Assembly: GCF_027912415.1 (NCBI RefSeq)
Contig: NZ_CP115175.1
Span: 682,001 to 746,000, forward strand
Reading direction: 5' to 3'
Source of the DNA: Homoserinibacter sp. YIM 151385
GTDB lineage: Bacteria > Actinomycetota > Actinomycetes > Actinomycetales > Microbacteriaceae
Length of the DNA stretch: 64,000 nt
Made by a program: the position numbers and the translations under genes. A model generated the notes under the pieces. That model was given only the letters and a program-made list of their open reading frames with translations, did not search any database and was not told the DNA's origin. Positions 7,400-19,924 of this stretch are shown one piece after another. Positions within the stretch are counted from its first letter, which is position 1. Each line of letters begins with the position of its first letter.

Positions 7400-8857
7400 C
7401 TAGTCGGCGTGCTCGCCGCTCTCCCACACGGGCGCGCTCTTGTTGACCGCATCGCCGATCGTGTGCACGCGCAGGTCGTTCGTCGAGCCCGCGATGCCGG
7501 GAGGGCTCCCGGAGATCACGACGACCTTGTCGCCCTCGGCGGCCAGGCCCTTCTCGAGGAGGATGCGGTCGACCTGCTCGTACATCGCGTCGGTGTGCTT
7601 CACACGGTCGACGAGGAACGACTCGATGCCGTAGGTGAGCGACATGCGGCGCTGGATCGACGCGTCCGGCGTGAAGGCCTTCATCGGGATCCGGAAGCGC
7701 AGACGCGACATGCGGCGCGCCGAGTCGCCCGACTCGGTGAAGACGCAGACGTACCGCGCCTCGACGAAGTCCGCGACCTCGGCGGCGGCGAGCGTGATCG
7801 CCCCGCCCAGCGTGCGGGGCTTCGTGCCGAGCGGCGGGATGCGCTCGAGGCCGTGCTCCTCCGTCGACTCGACGATGCGGGCCATGGTCTGCACCGTGAT
7901 GACGGGGTACTCGCCGACGCTCGTCTCGCCCGAGAGCATGACCGCGTCCGCGCCGTCGAGGACGGCGTTCGCGACATCCGAGGTCTCGGCGCGGGTGGGG
8001 ACGGGGCTGTTCGTCATCGACTCGAGCATCTGCGTCGCGACGATGACGGGCTTCGCCATGCGGCGGGCGAGCTCGACCGCGCGCTTCTGCACGATCGGGA
8101 CCGCCTCGAGCGGGAGCTCGACGGCGAGGTCGCCGCGGGCGACCATGATGCCGTCGAAGGCGTCGACGATCTCCTCGAGCGCGTCGACCGCCTGCGGCTT
8201 CTCGATCTTCGCGATGACGGGGACGCGGCGCCCCTCCTCGGCCATGATCTCGTGGACGCGCGTCACATCCTGCGCGTCGCGCACGAAGGAGAGCGCGATG
8301 TAGTCGGCGCCGAGGGCGAGGCCCCATCGGAGGTCGACCTCGTCCTTCTCGCTCAGCGCGGGGACGTTGACCGCGACGCCGGGCAGGTTGATGCCCTTGT
8401 TGTTCGAGACCTTCCCGGCCACGACGACGCGGGTGCGGACCTGCACGCCGTCCGTGTCGAGGACCTCGACCTTGACCTTGCCGTCGTCGATCAGCAGAAA
8501 GTCGCCGGGGGCGACATCCTGCGGCAGGCCCTTGAAGGTCGTGCCGACGAGCTCCTTCGTGCCCGCGACATCCTCGGTCGTGATCGTGAAGATGTCGCCC
8601 TCGGCGAGCTCGTGGGGGCCGTCGGCGAACGTGCCGAGGCGGATCTTGGGGCCCTGCAGGTCGACGAGGACCGCGACGGGCTTCTCGAGGTCGGCCGCGG
8701 CCTTCCGGACGTTCGCGTAGACCTCGTCGTGCACGGCGTGGCTGCCGTGGCTGAGGTTCATGCGCGCGACATCGACGCCCGCCTCGATGATCGCCCGGAG
8801 GCTCTCATAGCTGGAGGTGGCGGGTCCGAGGGTCGCGACGATCTTCGCTCGTCTCAT
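7400..8857 (-). CDS. pyk: Pyruvate kinase
   Basis: A 485-residue pyruvate kinase making pyruvate and ATP from phosphoenolpyruvate and ADP. N-terminal KIVATLGPA, MNLSHG and DLQGPKIRLG are followed by the B domain (about 70-170). The catalytic barrel contains VIAKIEKPQA and VARGDLAVELP, and the C-terminal allosteric domain ends the chain. Length is standard. The ATG has a GAAGGA ribosome-binding site. It is the last gene of the leftward his-trp-lgt-glt run, 67 bases after gltD, and is followed by a strong terminator. Confidence 0.97.
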   Translation of the reverse strand: MRRAKIVATLGPATSSYESLRAIIEAGVDVARMNLSHGSHAVHDEVYANVRKAAADLEKPVAVLVDLQGPKIRLGTFADGPHELAEGDIFTITTEDVAGTKELVGTTFKGLPQDVAPGDFLLIDDGKVKVEVLDTDGVQVRTRVVVAGKVSNNKGINLPGVAVNVPALSEKDEVDLRWGLALGADYIALSFVRDAQDVTRVHEIMAEEGRRVPVIAKIEKPQAVDALEEIVDAFDGIMVARGDLAVELPLEAVPIVQKRAVELARRMAKPVIVATQMLESMTNSPVPTRAETSDVANAVLDGADAVMLSGETSVGEYPVITVQTMARIVESTEEHGLERIPPLGTKPRTLGGAITLAAAEVADFVEARYVCVFTESGDSARRMSRLRFRIPMKAFTPDASIQRRMSLTYGIESFLVDRVKHTDAMYEQVDRILLEKGLAAEGDKVVVISGSPPGIAGSTNDLRVHTIGDAVNKSAPVWESGEHAD

Positions 8858-8924
8858 GACTTCCTTCGTGGTGGTGGTGGTGTGCTCCGGGCGGATACGG
8901 CGCCCGCAGCGTCGGCCGGCTCGC

Positions 8925-10374
<1,450 letters not shown>

Positions 10375-10382
<8 letters not shown>

Positions 10383-13300
10383 TCTTGACCGTCACCTCCA
10401 GGATCTTGCGCCAGGTGGCGTCGCCGTCGGGGTCCTCCCCCGCGTCGAGCGCATCCTGACGGGTCTTGAGCACGGCGGCGTAGTCGCGAGGCAGGACCTT
10501 CACGAACGTCGCGACCGTCTGGTCGATGTCGGCGAGCATCCGCTCCGCGAGCGCGGAGCCGGTCTCGGCGAGGTGGCGCTCGAGGAGGTCGACGAGGATC
10601 TCCGCGTCGGCGCTCTCGAGCGGGAGGAGCTGCAGATCGCCCGAGGCGATCGCGTCGCGGTTGACGCGCTCCGGCTTGAGGTCGTGCACGTAGGCCGTGC
10701 CGCCCGACATGCCGGCGCCGAGGTTCCGGCCCGTGCCGCCGAGGATGACCGCGAGGCCGCCCGTCATGTACTCGAGCGCATGGTCGCCCACGCCCTCGAC
10801 GACCGCCGTGGCCCCCGAGTTGCGGACGAGGAAGCGCTCGCCGACCCAGCCGCGCAGGAACATGGAGCCCTGCGTCGCGCCGTAGCCGATGACGTTGCCG
10901 GCGATCACGTTCCGCTCCGCCGGGAAGACGGACCCCTGCGGCGGGCGCACGACGATCGTGCCTCCCGAGAGGCCCTTGCCGACGTAGTCGTTGCTGTCGC
11001 CCTCGAGACGGATCGTGATGCCGTTCGGCAGGAACGCGCCGAGCGACTGCCCCGCCGAGCCGTGCAGCGAGATCTCGATCGTGCCGTCGGGGAGGCCGTG
11101 CTCGCCGTGGCGCTTCGTGACCTCGTGCCCGAGCATCGTGCCGACCGCGCGCTCCGTGTTCTGCACGGGCAGCTCGATCGCGACGTGCTCCCGGCTCGCG
11201 AGCGCCGGGGCGCTGCGGGCGATGAGCTCGCGGTCGAAGTGCTCGTCGAGCTCGTGGTCCTGCTCGCGGCGGTTGATGCGCGGCTCGTCCTCGGCGAACT
11301 CCGGGCCGACCAGCACCGGGGTGAGGTCGAGGCCGTCGGCCTTCCAGTGCTCGATCGCGCGGTCCACGTCGAGCAGCTCGCTGCGCCCGATCGCCTCGTC
11401 GAGGGAGCGGAAGCCGAGCGCCGCGAGGTACTCGCGCACCTCCTGGGCGAGGAACTCGAAGAAGTTGACGACGAACTCGGGCTTGCCCGTGAAGCGGGCG
11501 CGGAGCTCCGGGTTCTGCGTCGCGACGCCGACGGGGCAGGTGTCGAGGTGGCAGACGCGCATGAGGATGCAGCCCTCGACGACGAGCGGCGCCGTCGCGA
11601 AGCCGTACTCCTCGGCGCCGAGCAGCGCCGCGATCACGACGTCGCGACCCGTCTTCATCTGGCCGTCGACCTGCACGACGACGCGGTCCCGCATCCCGTT
11701 GAGCATGAGCGTCTGCTGGGTCTCGGCCAGGCCGATCTCCCACGGGGTGCCCGCGTGCTTGAGCGAGTTGAGCGGGCTCGCGCCCGTGCCGCCGTCGTGG
11801 CCGGAGACGAGCACGACATCCGCGAGGGCCTTCGTCACGCCGGCGGCGACCGCGCCGATGCCCGACTGGGACACGAGCTTCACGTGGACGCGCGCGGCCG
11901 GGTTCGCCCGCTTGACGTCGAAGATGAGCTGCTTGAGGTCCTCGATGGAGTAGATGTCGTGGTGCGGCGGCGGCGAGATGAGGCCGACGCCCGCCGTCGA
12001 GTGGCGCGTGCGGGCGACCCACGGGTACACCTTCTGGGCCATGAGCTGGCCGCCCTCGCCGGGCTTCGCGCCCTGCGCCATCTTGATCTGGATGTCGGTC
12101 GCGTGCGTCAGGTACATGCTCGTGACGCCGAAGCGGCCGGAGGCGACCTGCTTGATCGCGCTGCGCCGCTCGGGGTCGAGCAGGCGCTCGACGTCCTCGC
12201 CGCCCTCGCCCGTGTTCGAGCGGGCGCCGAGCCGGTTCATCGCGATCGCGAGGGTCTCGTGCGCCTCCTTCGAGATCGAGCCGTAGCTCATCGCGCCGGT
12301 GTTGAAGCGCTTCACGATGTCGGCGACGGACTCCACCTCGTCGATCGGGACCGCCTCCCGCCCCTCCGTCTTGAAGGCGAAGAGCCCGCGGAGCGTCATG
12401 AGCGCCTCCGCCTGGTCGTCGATGCGCTTCGTGTAGTCGCGGAAGATGTCGTAGCGGCGGGCGCGCGTCGCGTGCTGGAGGCGGAACACCGTGTCGGGGT
12501 TGAAGAGGTGCGGCGGCCCCTCGCGGCGCCACTGGTACTCGCCGCCCGTCTGGAGGCGCTCGTGCGCGACGACGGCGCCGTCCTCCGGGTAGGCGGAGGC
12601 GTGGCGAGCCGCGTTCTCGGCCGCGATCACGTCGATGCCGACCCCGCCGAGGAGGCTCGCCGTGCCTGTGAAGTACTGGTCGACGAACTCCTGGGAGAGG
12701 CCAACCGCCTCGAAGGTCTGCGCGCCCGCGTAGGAGCTCACGACCGAGATGCCCATCTTGGACATGATCTTCAGGACGCCCTTGCCGAGCGCCTTGATGA
12801 GGTTCTTGACCGCCTGCTCGGGGCTGACGCTCGAGAGCATGCCGCTGCGGACCAGCTGCTCGGCGGTCTCCATCGCGAGGTACGGGTTGATCGCGCTCGC
12901 GCCGTAGCCGATGAGGAGCGCCACGTGGTGCACCTCGCGGACATCGCCCGCCTCCACGATGAGCCCCACCTTCATGCGGGTCTCCTGGCGGATGAGGTGG
13001 TGGTGCACCGCCGCGAGCATGAGGAGCGAGGGGATCGGCGCGAGGTCGGCGTTGCCGTCGCGGTCGCTGAGCACGAGAAACTGCGCCCCCGCCTCGATCG
13101 CCTCGTCGGCCTCCCGGCACATCGCCGCGAGCCGCCGCTCCATCGCCTTCTGGCCGTCGCCCACGCGGTACAGCCCGCGGATCACGCGCGTCGGGCGCCG
13201 GCCCGAGCGGGTCTCGAAGTGGTGCACCTTCGCGAGCTGGTCGTTGTCGATCACCGGGAAGTCGAGCACGATCTGCTTCGCGTGCTCGGGGCCGGCGGCG

Positions 13301-14970
13301 AGGAGGTTGCGCTCCGGTCCCAGCCCGGAGGACATCGAGGTGACGACCTCCTCGCGGATCGAGTCGAGCGGCGGGTTCGTGACCTGCGCGAACTGCTGCG
13401 TGAAGTAGTCGAAGAGCAGGCGCGGGCGCTCGCTGAGCACCGCGATCGGGGTGTCGGAGCCCATCGCGCCGAGGGGCTCGGCGCCCTTCTGCGCCATGGG
13501 GTGGATGAGGATCCGCACCTCCTCCTCGGTGTATCCGAAGGCGCGCTGGCGGCGCACGACCGAGGCGGGCGTGTGCACGACGTGCTCGCGCTCGGGGAGG
13601 TCCTTGAGGTGGATGCGGCCCTCGTCGAGCCACTCCTGCCACGGCTCCTGGTGGGCGAGCTCCGACTTCAGCTCGTCGTCCTCGATGATGCGGCCCTCGG
13701 CGGTGTCGACGAGCAGCATCTTGCCGGGACGCAGGCGCCCCTTGCGGACGATCCGGTCGGCCGGGAAGTCGAGGACCCCGATCTCGCTCGCGAGGACGAT
13801 GAGGCCGTCGTCGGTGACGATGAACCGGCCGGGGCGGAGGCCGTTCCGGTCGAGCGTCGCGCCGACGTGCGTGCCGTCCGTGAAGACGAGCGCCGCCGGG
13901 CCGTCCCAGGGCTCCATGAGCATGGAGTGGAACTCGTAGAAGGCGCGGCGCGTCGGGTCCATGTCGGCCTGGTTCTCCCAGGCCTCGGGCACCATCATGA
14001 GCATCGCGTGCGGGAGCGAGCGGCCCGCGAGCGTCAGCAGCTCGAGGGTCTCGTCGAAGGAGGCCGAGTCGCTCGCGCCGGGCGTGACGATGGGGAGCAC
14101 CGGCTGGAGGTCGCCCAGCAGCTCGGACTCGAGCTGGCTCTGGCGGGCGCGCATCCAGTTGCGGTTGCCCTTCACGGTGTTGATCTCGCCGTTGTGGGCC
14201 ATCATCCGGAACGGCTGCGCGAGCGGCCAGGACGGGAAGGTGTTCGTCGAGTAGCGCGAGTGGACGAGCGCGAGCTTCGAGGCGAAGCGCTCGTCGCTGA
14301 GGTCCGGGTAGAAGGGCTCGAGCTGGAGCGTCGTGACCATGCCCTTGTAGACGATGGTGCGCGCCGAGAGGGAGGGCAGGTAGGCGCCGAGCTCGCGCTC
14401 GGCGCGCTTGCGCACGAAGAAGGTGCGGCGGTCGAGCTCGATGCCGCTCAGGGCGCGACCGTGCTCGCCGGGGTGGGCGCCCGCGAGGAACAGCTGCTCG
14501 AACACGGGCGCCGCCTTGCGGGCGAGCGTGCCGAGGTGCTCAGGGTCGGTCGGCACCTCGCGCCAGCCGAGGACCTCGAGGCCGTGCTCGCGCGCGATCC
14601 CCTCGATCCCGGCCTTGAGCTCCGTGCGCTCGGCCTCCTCGGTCGGGAGGAAGGCCATGCCGGCCGCGTACTCGCCGGGGCCGGGGAGCTCGAAGGGCAC
14701 GACGGCGCGGAGGAACTCGTCCGGCATCTGGGTGACGATGCCCGCGCCGTCGCCCGTGCCCGCATCCGAGCCGACCGCGCCGCGGTGCTCGAGGTGGCGG
14801 AGCGCGTCGAGCGCCGCGTCGATGATGTCGTGGCCGGCCGTGCCGCGCAGGGTCGCGACCATGGCCAGGCCGCAGGCGTCCTTCTCGTTGGCGGGGTCGT
14901 AGAGACCCGCCGCCGCCGGGATCGCGCTGAAGCGCTGGAAGGGGCCGTGCTGGGGCGTGCTGGCAGCCAT
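10375..14970 (-). CDS. gltB: Glutamate synthase (NADPH) large subunit
   Basis: A 1531-residue alpha subunit that converts glutamine plus 2-oxoglutarate to two glutamates. From this ATG, Cys33 of DACGLAM is the glutaminase nucleophile, exposed after removal of a 32-residue propeptide. The central domain is followed by the FMN barrel with the [3Fe-4S] cysteines (CHLDTCPVG region) and a C-terminal beta-helix rich in glycine. ATG 14970 was preferred over an upstream in-frame start at 15018 because GAGGA precedes it and the propeptide length is then usual. No promoter is clear in the 135-base gap to lgt. Confidence 0.96.
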
Positions 14971-15105
14971 GGGAACCGTCCTCACGATGGTGCAGGTGAT
15001 GGGACGTCGGCGGCCCAACAGACAGGGAGGGATGAGCCCGATTCTCCCACGCAGGTGGGCGGGCCGGAATCCCGCGGGTTTCGCGCGACCGCGGTGGTGC
15101 GCGGA

Positions 15106-16125
15106 CTAGCGGGTGGTGGATGCGCCGCTTGTGGCGGGCTCCTCGGACTCGGCGGCGGCGTCATCGCCCTCGTCGACGGAATCGTCGTCCTCGTCGTCCG
15201 AGTAGGTGTCGTCGGAGTCTACCCCAGCATCGGGCGTCCACTCGCGCCCCGGCACGTACGGGCTCGGCTCGAGGCCCGGGTGGCGGCGGGACTGCACGAT
15301 GAGGATCACGATGCCGAGCACGAGCGCGATGACGGCGGCCCAGACATTCGAGCGGATCCCGAGGTAGAGCTCGCTGGGATCGATGCGGATCGACTCGAAC
15401 CAGCTGCGGCCGAGGCCGTACCAGACGAGGTAGAGGCCGAGGACCTTGCCCCACTGCAGCCGCAGGCGGTACGTCGCGGCCATGAGGATCGCGAAGCCGA
15501 CGAGGTTCCAGATCATCTCGTAGAGGAAGGTCGGGTGGAACAGCGTGCCCTCCGGCAGGCCCGAGGGGTAGGCGCCGTTGGACGACTCGATCTCGAGGCC
15601 CCACGGCAGGTCGGTGGGGAGGCCGTAGAGCTCGTGGTTGAACCAGTTGCCGAGGCGGCCCATGGCCTGCGCGAGGAGGAGGCCGGGCGCGATCGCGTCG
15701 GCGACGCTCCAGAAGCGCAGCCCCGACATCCGGCAGCCGATCCAGACGCCGACGGCGCCGCCGATGAGCGAGCCGAAGATGGCGTTGCCGCCCTCCCAGA
15801 TGCGCACGACCTTCCAGGGGTCGATGCCGGCGCCGAAGAAGTCGCCGGGGTGCGTCAGCACGTGGTACGCCCGCGCCCCGATGATGCCGAGCACGACCGC
15901 CCAGATCGCGACGTCGAGGATGACCCAGGGCTCCGCACCGCGCGAGCTCAGCCGGTGGTTCGCCACGAGGATCGCCGCCACGATGCCCGCCAGGATGCAG
16001 ATGGCGTAGGCGTGGATGTTGAGGTCGAAGCCGAACCAGGTCAGGCCGATGTCGCGGAGCCACTGGCCGAGGTTGAAGACCTGCCAGGCGGGGTCGGGGC
16101 TCGGGATGCTGAGCGGAAGGACCAC
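15106..16125 (-). CDS. lgt: Prolipoprotein diacylglyceryl transferase
   Basis: A 339-residue membrane enzyme that adds diacylglycerol from phosphatidylglycerol to the lipobox cysteine of prelipoproteins. The signature MGRLGNWFNHE and the downstream HPTFLYEMIWN and GRSWFESIR segments are intact, with about seven membrane helices. After the last helix an extra tail of about 55 residues is dominated by Asp, Glu and Ser. GTG 16125 was chosen because AAAGG lies six bases upstream; the longer open frame is low-complexity Arg/Gly sequence. It follows trpA, as in M. tuberculosis, and precedes gltB. Confidence 0.94.
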   Translation of the reverse strand: MVLPLSIPSPDPAWQVFNLGQWLRDIGLTWFGFDLNIHAYAICILAGIVAAILVANHRLSSRGAEPWVILDVAIWAVVLGIIGARAYHVLTHPGDFFGAGIDPWKVVRIWEGGNAIFGSLIGGAVGVWIGCRMSGLRFWSVADAIAPGLLLAQAMGRLGNWFNHELYGLPTDLPWGLEIESSNGAYPSGLPEGTLFHPTFLYEMIWNLVGFAILMAATYRLRLQWGKVLGLYLVWYGLGRSWFESIRIDPSELYLGIRSNVWAAVIALVLGIVILIVQSRRHPGLEPSPYVPGREWTPDAGVDSDDTYSDDEDDDSVDEGDDAAAESEEPATSGASTTR

Positions 16126-16146
16126 GGAGAACCTTTCGGCGTTCTG

Positions 16147-16161
16147 CGCCTCGGGGAGGCG
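16147..16161 (-). terminator. Small hairpin between trpA and lgt
   Basis: CGCCTC and GAGGCG pair around GGG, just upstream of the lgt ribosome-binding site. It could dampen read-through from trpA. Short and without a U-tract. Confidence 0.3.
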
Positions 16162-16178
16162 GGAGGGACGGAGCGAGT

Positions 16179-16982
16179 CTACTGCGCGGCGGGGGCGGCC
16201 CCCGCCGCGAGGGCGGCGGCGGTGCGCGCGAGGCCGGCGACGCCGTCGGCGGCGAGCGAGGTGACGAGCGCCGAGCCGACGATCGCGCCGTCGGCGTAGC
16301 CGAGCACCTCGCGGACCTGCTCGCCCGTCGAGATGCCGATGCCGACGCAGGCGGCGATCCGGTCGGGACCGGTCGCGCCGGCCGCGCGGAGCCGCTCGAC
16401 GAGCGTGCGCGCCGCGCGGTCGACGTCGCTCCGCGCGCCCGTGATCCCCATGGTCGAGACGGTGTAGACGAAGCCGCGGCTCGACGACACGACCTCGCCG
16501 AGGCGGGCGTCGGAGGAGGTCGGCGCCGCGAGGAAGACCCGGTCGAGGCCGTGCGCCTCGCTCACCGCGAGCCACTCCCCCGCCGAGTCGGGCGTGATGT
16601 CCGGCGTGATGAGGCCCGCGCCGCCGGCATCCCGCAGCGAGGCGGCGAAGCGCTCCGCGCCGAACTGCACGACCGGGTTCCAGTACGTCATGACGAGGAC
16701 CGGCACGTCGACGCGCGCGCGGATCCGCTCGACCGCCGCGAACACGTCGCGCGTGCGGAAGCCGCCGGCGAGCGCATGCTGCGTCGCCTGCTGGATCGCG
16801 AGGCCGTCCATGACCGGGTCGGAGTACGGGAGGCCGAGCTCGAGGACGTCGACCCCGTTCTCCACGAGGGCGACCGCGGCGTCGACGCTCGTGTCGAGAT
16901 CCGGGAACCCGACGGGGAGGTAGCCGATGAGGGCACCGGACCCTGACGCCTTCCGCTCGGCGATGCGCTGCGCGACGCTCAC
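16179..16982 (-). CDS. trpA: Tryptophan synthase alpha chain
   Basis: A 267-residue TIM barrel that cleaves indole-3-glycerol phosphate to indole and glyceraldehyde 3-phosphate. The catalytic Glu is in [10 protein letters not shown] and the catalytic Asp in DPVMDG. The phosphate loops GISTG and GSALV are present near the C-terminus. The GTG start overlaps the trpB stop as GTGA, so the two synthase subunits are coupled, matching their alpha2-beta2 complex. Confidence 0.96.
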   Translation of the reverse strand: MSVAQRIAERKASGSGALIGYLPVGFPDLDTSVDAAVALVENGVDVLELGLPYSDPVMDGLAIQQATQHALAGGFRTRDVFAAVERIRARVDVPVLVMTYWNPVVQFGAERFAASLRDAGGAGLITPDITPDSAGEWLAVSEAHGLDRVFLAAPTSSDARLGEVVSSSRGFVYTVSTMGITGARSDVDRAARTLVERLRAAGATGPDRIAACVGIGISTGEQVREVLGYADGAIVGSALVTSLAADGVAGLARTAAALAAGAAPAAQ

Positions 16983-18190
16983 TCCTGCACCGCCCCCTCG
17001 TCGAGCAGCTCGAACCAGCGGCCCGCCGTCGCCATGTCCTTGTCCCCGCGACCCGAGAGGTTCACGAGGATCGTCGCCTCGGGGCCCAGCTCGCGGCCGA
17101 GGCGCAGGGCGCCCGCGAGGGCGTGCGCCGACTCGATCGCCGGGATGATGCCCTCGGTGCGGCTGAGGAGGCGGAGGGCCTCCATCGCCTCGGCGTCCGT
17201 CGCGGGGAGGTACTCGGCCCGGCCGATGTCGGCGAGATGCGCGTGCTCCGGGCCGACGCCGGGGTAGTCGAGCCCGGCCGAGATCGAGTGCGACTCGATG
17301 GTCTGCCCGTCCTCGTCCTGCAGCAGGTAGCTGCGGGCCCCGTGGAGCACCCCGGGACGCCCGCGCTCGATCGATGCCGCGTGCCGCTCCGTGTCGACGC
17401 CGTCGCCCGCCGCCTCGAGGCCGATGAGGCGCACGTCCGCGTCGTCGAGGAAGGCGTGGAAGATGCCGATCGCGTTGCTGCCGCCGCCCACGCAGGCCAT
17501 GACCGCATCCGGGAGCCGACCGGTCAGCTCGAGCACCTGCGCGCGAGCCTCCTCGCCGATGATCTTCTGCAGGTCGCGGACCATCGCGGGGAACGGGTGG
17601 GGGCCCGCCGCGGTGCCGAAGACGTAGTTCGTCGTCTCGACGCTCGTCACCCACTCGCGGTAGGCCTCGTTGATCGCGTCCTTCAGCGTGCGCGAGCCGG
17701 TCGCCACCGAGATGACCTCGGCGCCGAGCAGCCGCATGCGGGCGACGTTGAGCGCCTGGCGCTGCGTGTCGACCTCCCCCATGAAGATCGTGCACTCGAG
17801 CCCGAAGAGCGCCGCCGCCGTCGCGGTCGCGACACCGTGCTGGCCTGCGCCCGTCTCGGCGATGACGCGCGTCTTCCCGATGCGGCGCGTGAGGAGCGCC
17901 TGCCCGAGCACGTTGTTGATCTTGTGGCTGCCGGTGTGGTTGAGGTCCTCGCGCTTGAGGATGATGCGGGCGCCGCCCGCGTGCTCCGCGAAGCGCGGGA
18001 CCTCGGTGATGATCGAGGGACGGCCGGTGTAGCTGCGGTGCAGCTCGGCGAGCTCCGACTGGAACGCCGGGTCGGACTTCGCCGCCTCCCAGGCCTCGGA
18101 GAGCTCCTCGATCGCGGCGATGAGCGACTCGGGCATGAAGCGCCCGCCGAACTCGCCGAAGTAAGGACCGGGGTTGTCGCGCAGGGCCAT
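16979..18190 (-). CDS. trpB: Tryptophan synthase beta chain
   Basis: A 403-residue PLP enzyme that condenses indole with serine. The Schiff-base Lys90 lies in HTGSHKINN, and the phosphate-binding glycine loop is [10 protein letters not shown]. The N-terminus [14 protein letters not shown] is canonical. Two starts are possible: ATG 18190, preceded by a GGCGG seven bases away, or GTG 18196, which would overlap the trpC stop as GTGA. I chose the ATG. The gene sits between trpC and trpA with coupled junctions. Confidence 0.96.
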   Translation of the reverse strand: MALRDNPGPYFGEFGGRFMPESLIAAIEELSEAWEAAKSDPAFQSELAELHRSYTGRPSIITEVPRFAEHAGGARIILKREDLNHTGSHKINNVLGQALLTRRIGKTRVIAETGAGQHGVATATAAALFGLECTIFMGEVDTQRQALNVARMRLLGAEVISVATGSRTLKDAINEAYREWVTSVETTNYVFGTAAGPHPFPAMVRDLQKIIGEEARAQVLELTGRLPDAVMACVGGGSNAIGIFHAFLDDADVRLIGLEAAGDGVDTERHAASIERGRPGVLHGARSYLLQDEDGQTIESHSISAGLDYPGVGPEHAHLADIGRAEYLPATDAEAMEALRLLSRTEGIIPAIESAHALAGALRLGRELGPEATILVNLSGRGDKDMATAGRWFELLDEGAVQE

Positions 18191-18192
18191 GA

Positions 18193-18978
18193 TCACGCCG
18201 CCAGGAAGGACTCGATGGTCGCGATCGGGTCCTCGCCCGTCACGAGGGCCTCGCCCACCAGCACCACGTCGGCACCCGCGTCGCGATAGTGGCGCACGTC
18301 CGCCGGCGAGAGCACGGCCGACTCCGCGACCCGGACGACGCCCGAGGGGATGCGGTCCGCGAGCCGGCCGAACAGGTCCCGGTCGAGCTCGAAGGTCGAG
18401 AGGTCGCGGGCGTTCACGCCGACGAGCTGTGCCCCCAGGTCGACCGCGCGGGCCACCTCCTCGGCGTCGTGCGCCTCCACGAGCGGCGTCATCCCGAGCT
18501 GGAGCACGAGCTCGTGCAGCTCGGCGAGACGGGGCTGCTCGAGCGCCGACACGATGAGCAGGACGAGGTCGGCGCCCGCGGCGCGCGCCTCGAGCACCTG
18601 GTAGGGCTCGACGATGAAGTCCTTGCGGAGCACCGGGATGCCGACCGCCGAGCGGACCGACGCCAGATCCTCGAGCGAGCCGAGGAAGCGCCGCTGCTCC
18701 GTGAGCACGCTGATGGCGCTCGCGCCGCCCGCCTCGTACGAGAGCGCGAGGCTCGCGGGCTCGGGGATCTCGGCGAGGGCGCCGCGCGAGGGGCTCGCGC
18801 GCTTCACCTCGGCGATGAGCTTGACGCGATCGGCCGGCGCGAGCGCCTGGAGCGCGTCGAGGGCGGGGGCCTGCGCGGCGGCGGCGGCCTCGACCTCGGC
18901 GAGGGGACGCGCGGCACGGCGCTCCGCCGCATCCGCGACCGCTCCCGTGACGAGCTCGGCGAGCAGGTCGGCGGTCAC
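18193..18978 (-). CDS. trpC: Indole-3-glycerol phosphate synthase
   Basis: A 261-residue TIM-barrel enzyme that closes the indole ring of carboxyphenylamino-deoxyribulose phosphate. Conserved pieces are [32 protein letters not shown] and the late AESAV. It contains TrpC only: there is no fused TrpF domain, consistent with Actinobacteria in which PriA (HisA) serves as TrpF. The GTG start abuts the stop codon of the HGxxPAAW gene with no gap. Confidence 0.95.
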   Translation of the reverse strand: MTADLLAELVTGAVADAAERRAARPLAEVEAAAAAQAPALDALQALAPADRVKLIAEVKRASPSRGALAEIPEPASLALSYEAGGASAISVLTEQRRFLGSLEDLASVRSAVGIPVLRKDFIVEPYQVLEARAAGADLVLLIVSALEQPRLAELHELVLQLGMTPLVEAHDAEEVARAVDLGAQLVGVNARDLSTFELDRDLFGRLADRIPSGVVRVAESAVLSPADVRHYRDAGADVVLVGEALVTGEDPIATIESFLAA

Positions 18979-19209
18979 CTAGGCGTGCGCCTTCGGCGTG
19001 TACTTCGGCCCGCGGACCCCGTAGCCCAGACGCGCGAGCACGACGCCCGCGAGGAGGCCGGCCACCATGAGCGCGACGGAGGCCCAGACGAGCCAGACGA
19101 TCGCGAACCAGAAGGCGAAGGTGCCGATCGTGAAGGCGACGAGCATGATGATCACGGCCGTCCAGGCCGCCGGCGAGTGGCCGTGGCCGGGGTCGTTCTC
19201 TTCGGACAC
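18979..19209 (-). CDS. HGxxPAAW-type small membrane protein
   Basis: A 76-residue protein with the family-naming motif HGHSPAAW at residues 9-16, two membrane helices (about 17-41 and 44-64) and a basic tail. It belongs to a conserved actinobacterial family regularly found in tryptophan operons; its biochemical role is unknown. It lies 49 bases after the Trp-associated membrane protein and directly abuts trpC, so co-expression with the pathway is clear even though its job is not. Confidence 0.85.
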   Translation of the reverse strand: MSEENDPGHGHSPAAWTAVIIMLVAFTIGTFAFWFAIVWLVWASVALMVAGLLAGVVLARLGYGVRGPKYTPKAHA

Positions 19210-19258
19210 TGGGGCTCCTTCTCAAGACGGTGCCGCTTGCGCGGCATCGCCACCGAGT

Positions 19259-19924
19259 CTAGCGGTCGCGATCGGTCGGATCGTCGCCGCCGCTCAGCGC
19301 GTCCCAGTCCTCGACCGCGCGGCTCTCCCGGCGGTCGCGGACGCCCTCGGAGGCGCGATCGGCGCGCGCAGCGGGCCCGTCCTCCGCGACGGGCACGCCC
19401 TCGGGCGCCTCGCCGTCGACGGGCGCGAAGCGGACCGGCTGGTAGCGGCGCGCCGAGCTCGGCCAGGCGCGCGAGGTCGCGGCGACCGCGAACCCCGCCG
19501 CCACGAGTGCGATCCCGGCGGCGAGGGCCACGAGCGGCCATGGTGTGGGCGCGGCCGACTCGGTCAGGCGGCGGGCCGCGTCCGCGCCGCCGTCGCCCGT
19601 CAGCTCCGCGACGAGTCCCGCGGAGGCGGCGACAGGATCGCCCAGCGACACCTGCGCCTGGATCGCGATGCAGACGCCGAGCAGCGCCTGCAGCACCCCG
19701 AGCACGACGCGGAACGCGGGCCCGGCGATCGCGAGCGCCGGCACCACGAGCAGGCCCGACAGCGCCAGGGGGGCGAGCGCACCCGCCGCCGTCTGCCCGT
19801 CGACGTCGACCTCCTGACCGGCGAGCCGCAGCAGGAACCACGGCTGCGACCACGCGAGCATCACCGACCCGCTCAGCGCCAGCAGGACGAGCAGGCTCAG
19901 GCCCTTCAGCCGACCCGGCGTCAC
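19259..19924 (-). CDS. Trp biosynthesis-associated membrane protein
   Basis: A 221-residue protein with four predicted membrane helices (about 8-26, 47-68, 71-90, 128-150) and a charged cytoplasmic tail. It matches the Trp-operon-associated membrane family (the Rv1610 type). In M. tuberculosis its homologue directly follows trpE. Here it directly follows hisI: its GTG start overlaps the hisI stop as GTGA. The trpE gene normally found between them is therefore absent. The molecular function of the family is unknown. Confidence 0.85.
   Translation of the reverse strand: MTPGRLKGLSLLVLLALSGSVMLAWSQPWFLLRLAGQEVDVDGQTAAGALAPLALSGLLVVPALAIAGPAFRVVLGVLQALLGVCIAIQAQVSLGDPVAASAGLVAELTGDGGADAARRLTESAAPTPWPLVALAAGIALVAAGFAVAATSRAWPSSARRYQPVRFAPVDGEAPEGVPVAEDGPAARADRASEGVRDRRESRAVEDWDALSGGDDPTDRDR

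Noticed and set aside
14971-15018. Longer N-terminus for gltB starting at 15018
   Set aside because: It would give a 48-residue propeptide and lacks a ribosome-binding site; the ATG at 14970 has GAGGA upstream and a usual 32-residue propeptide.
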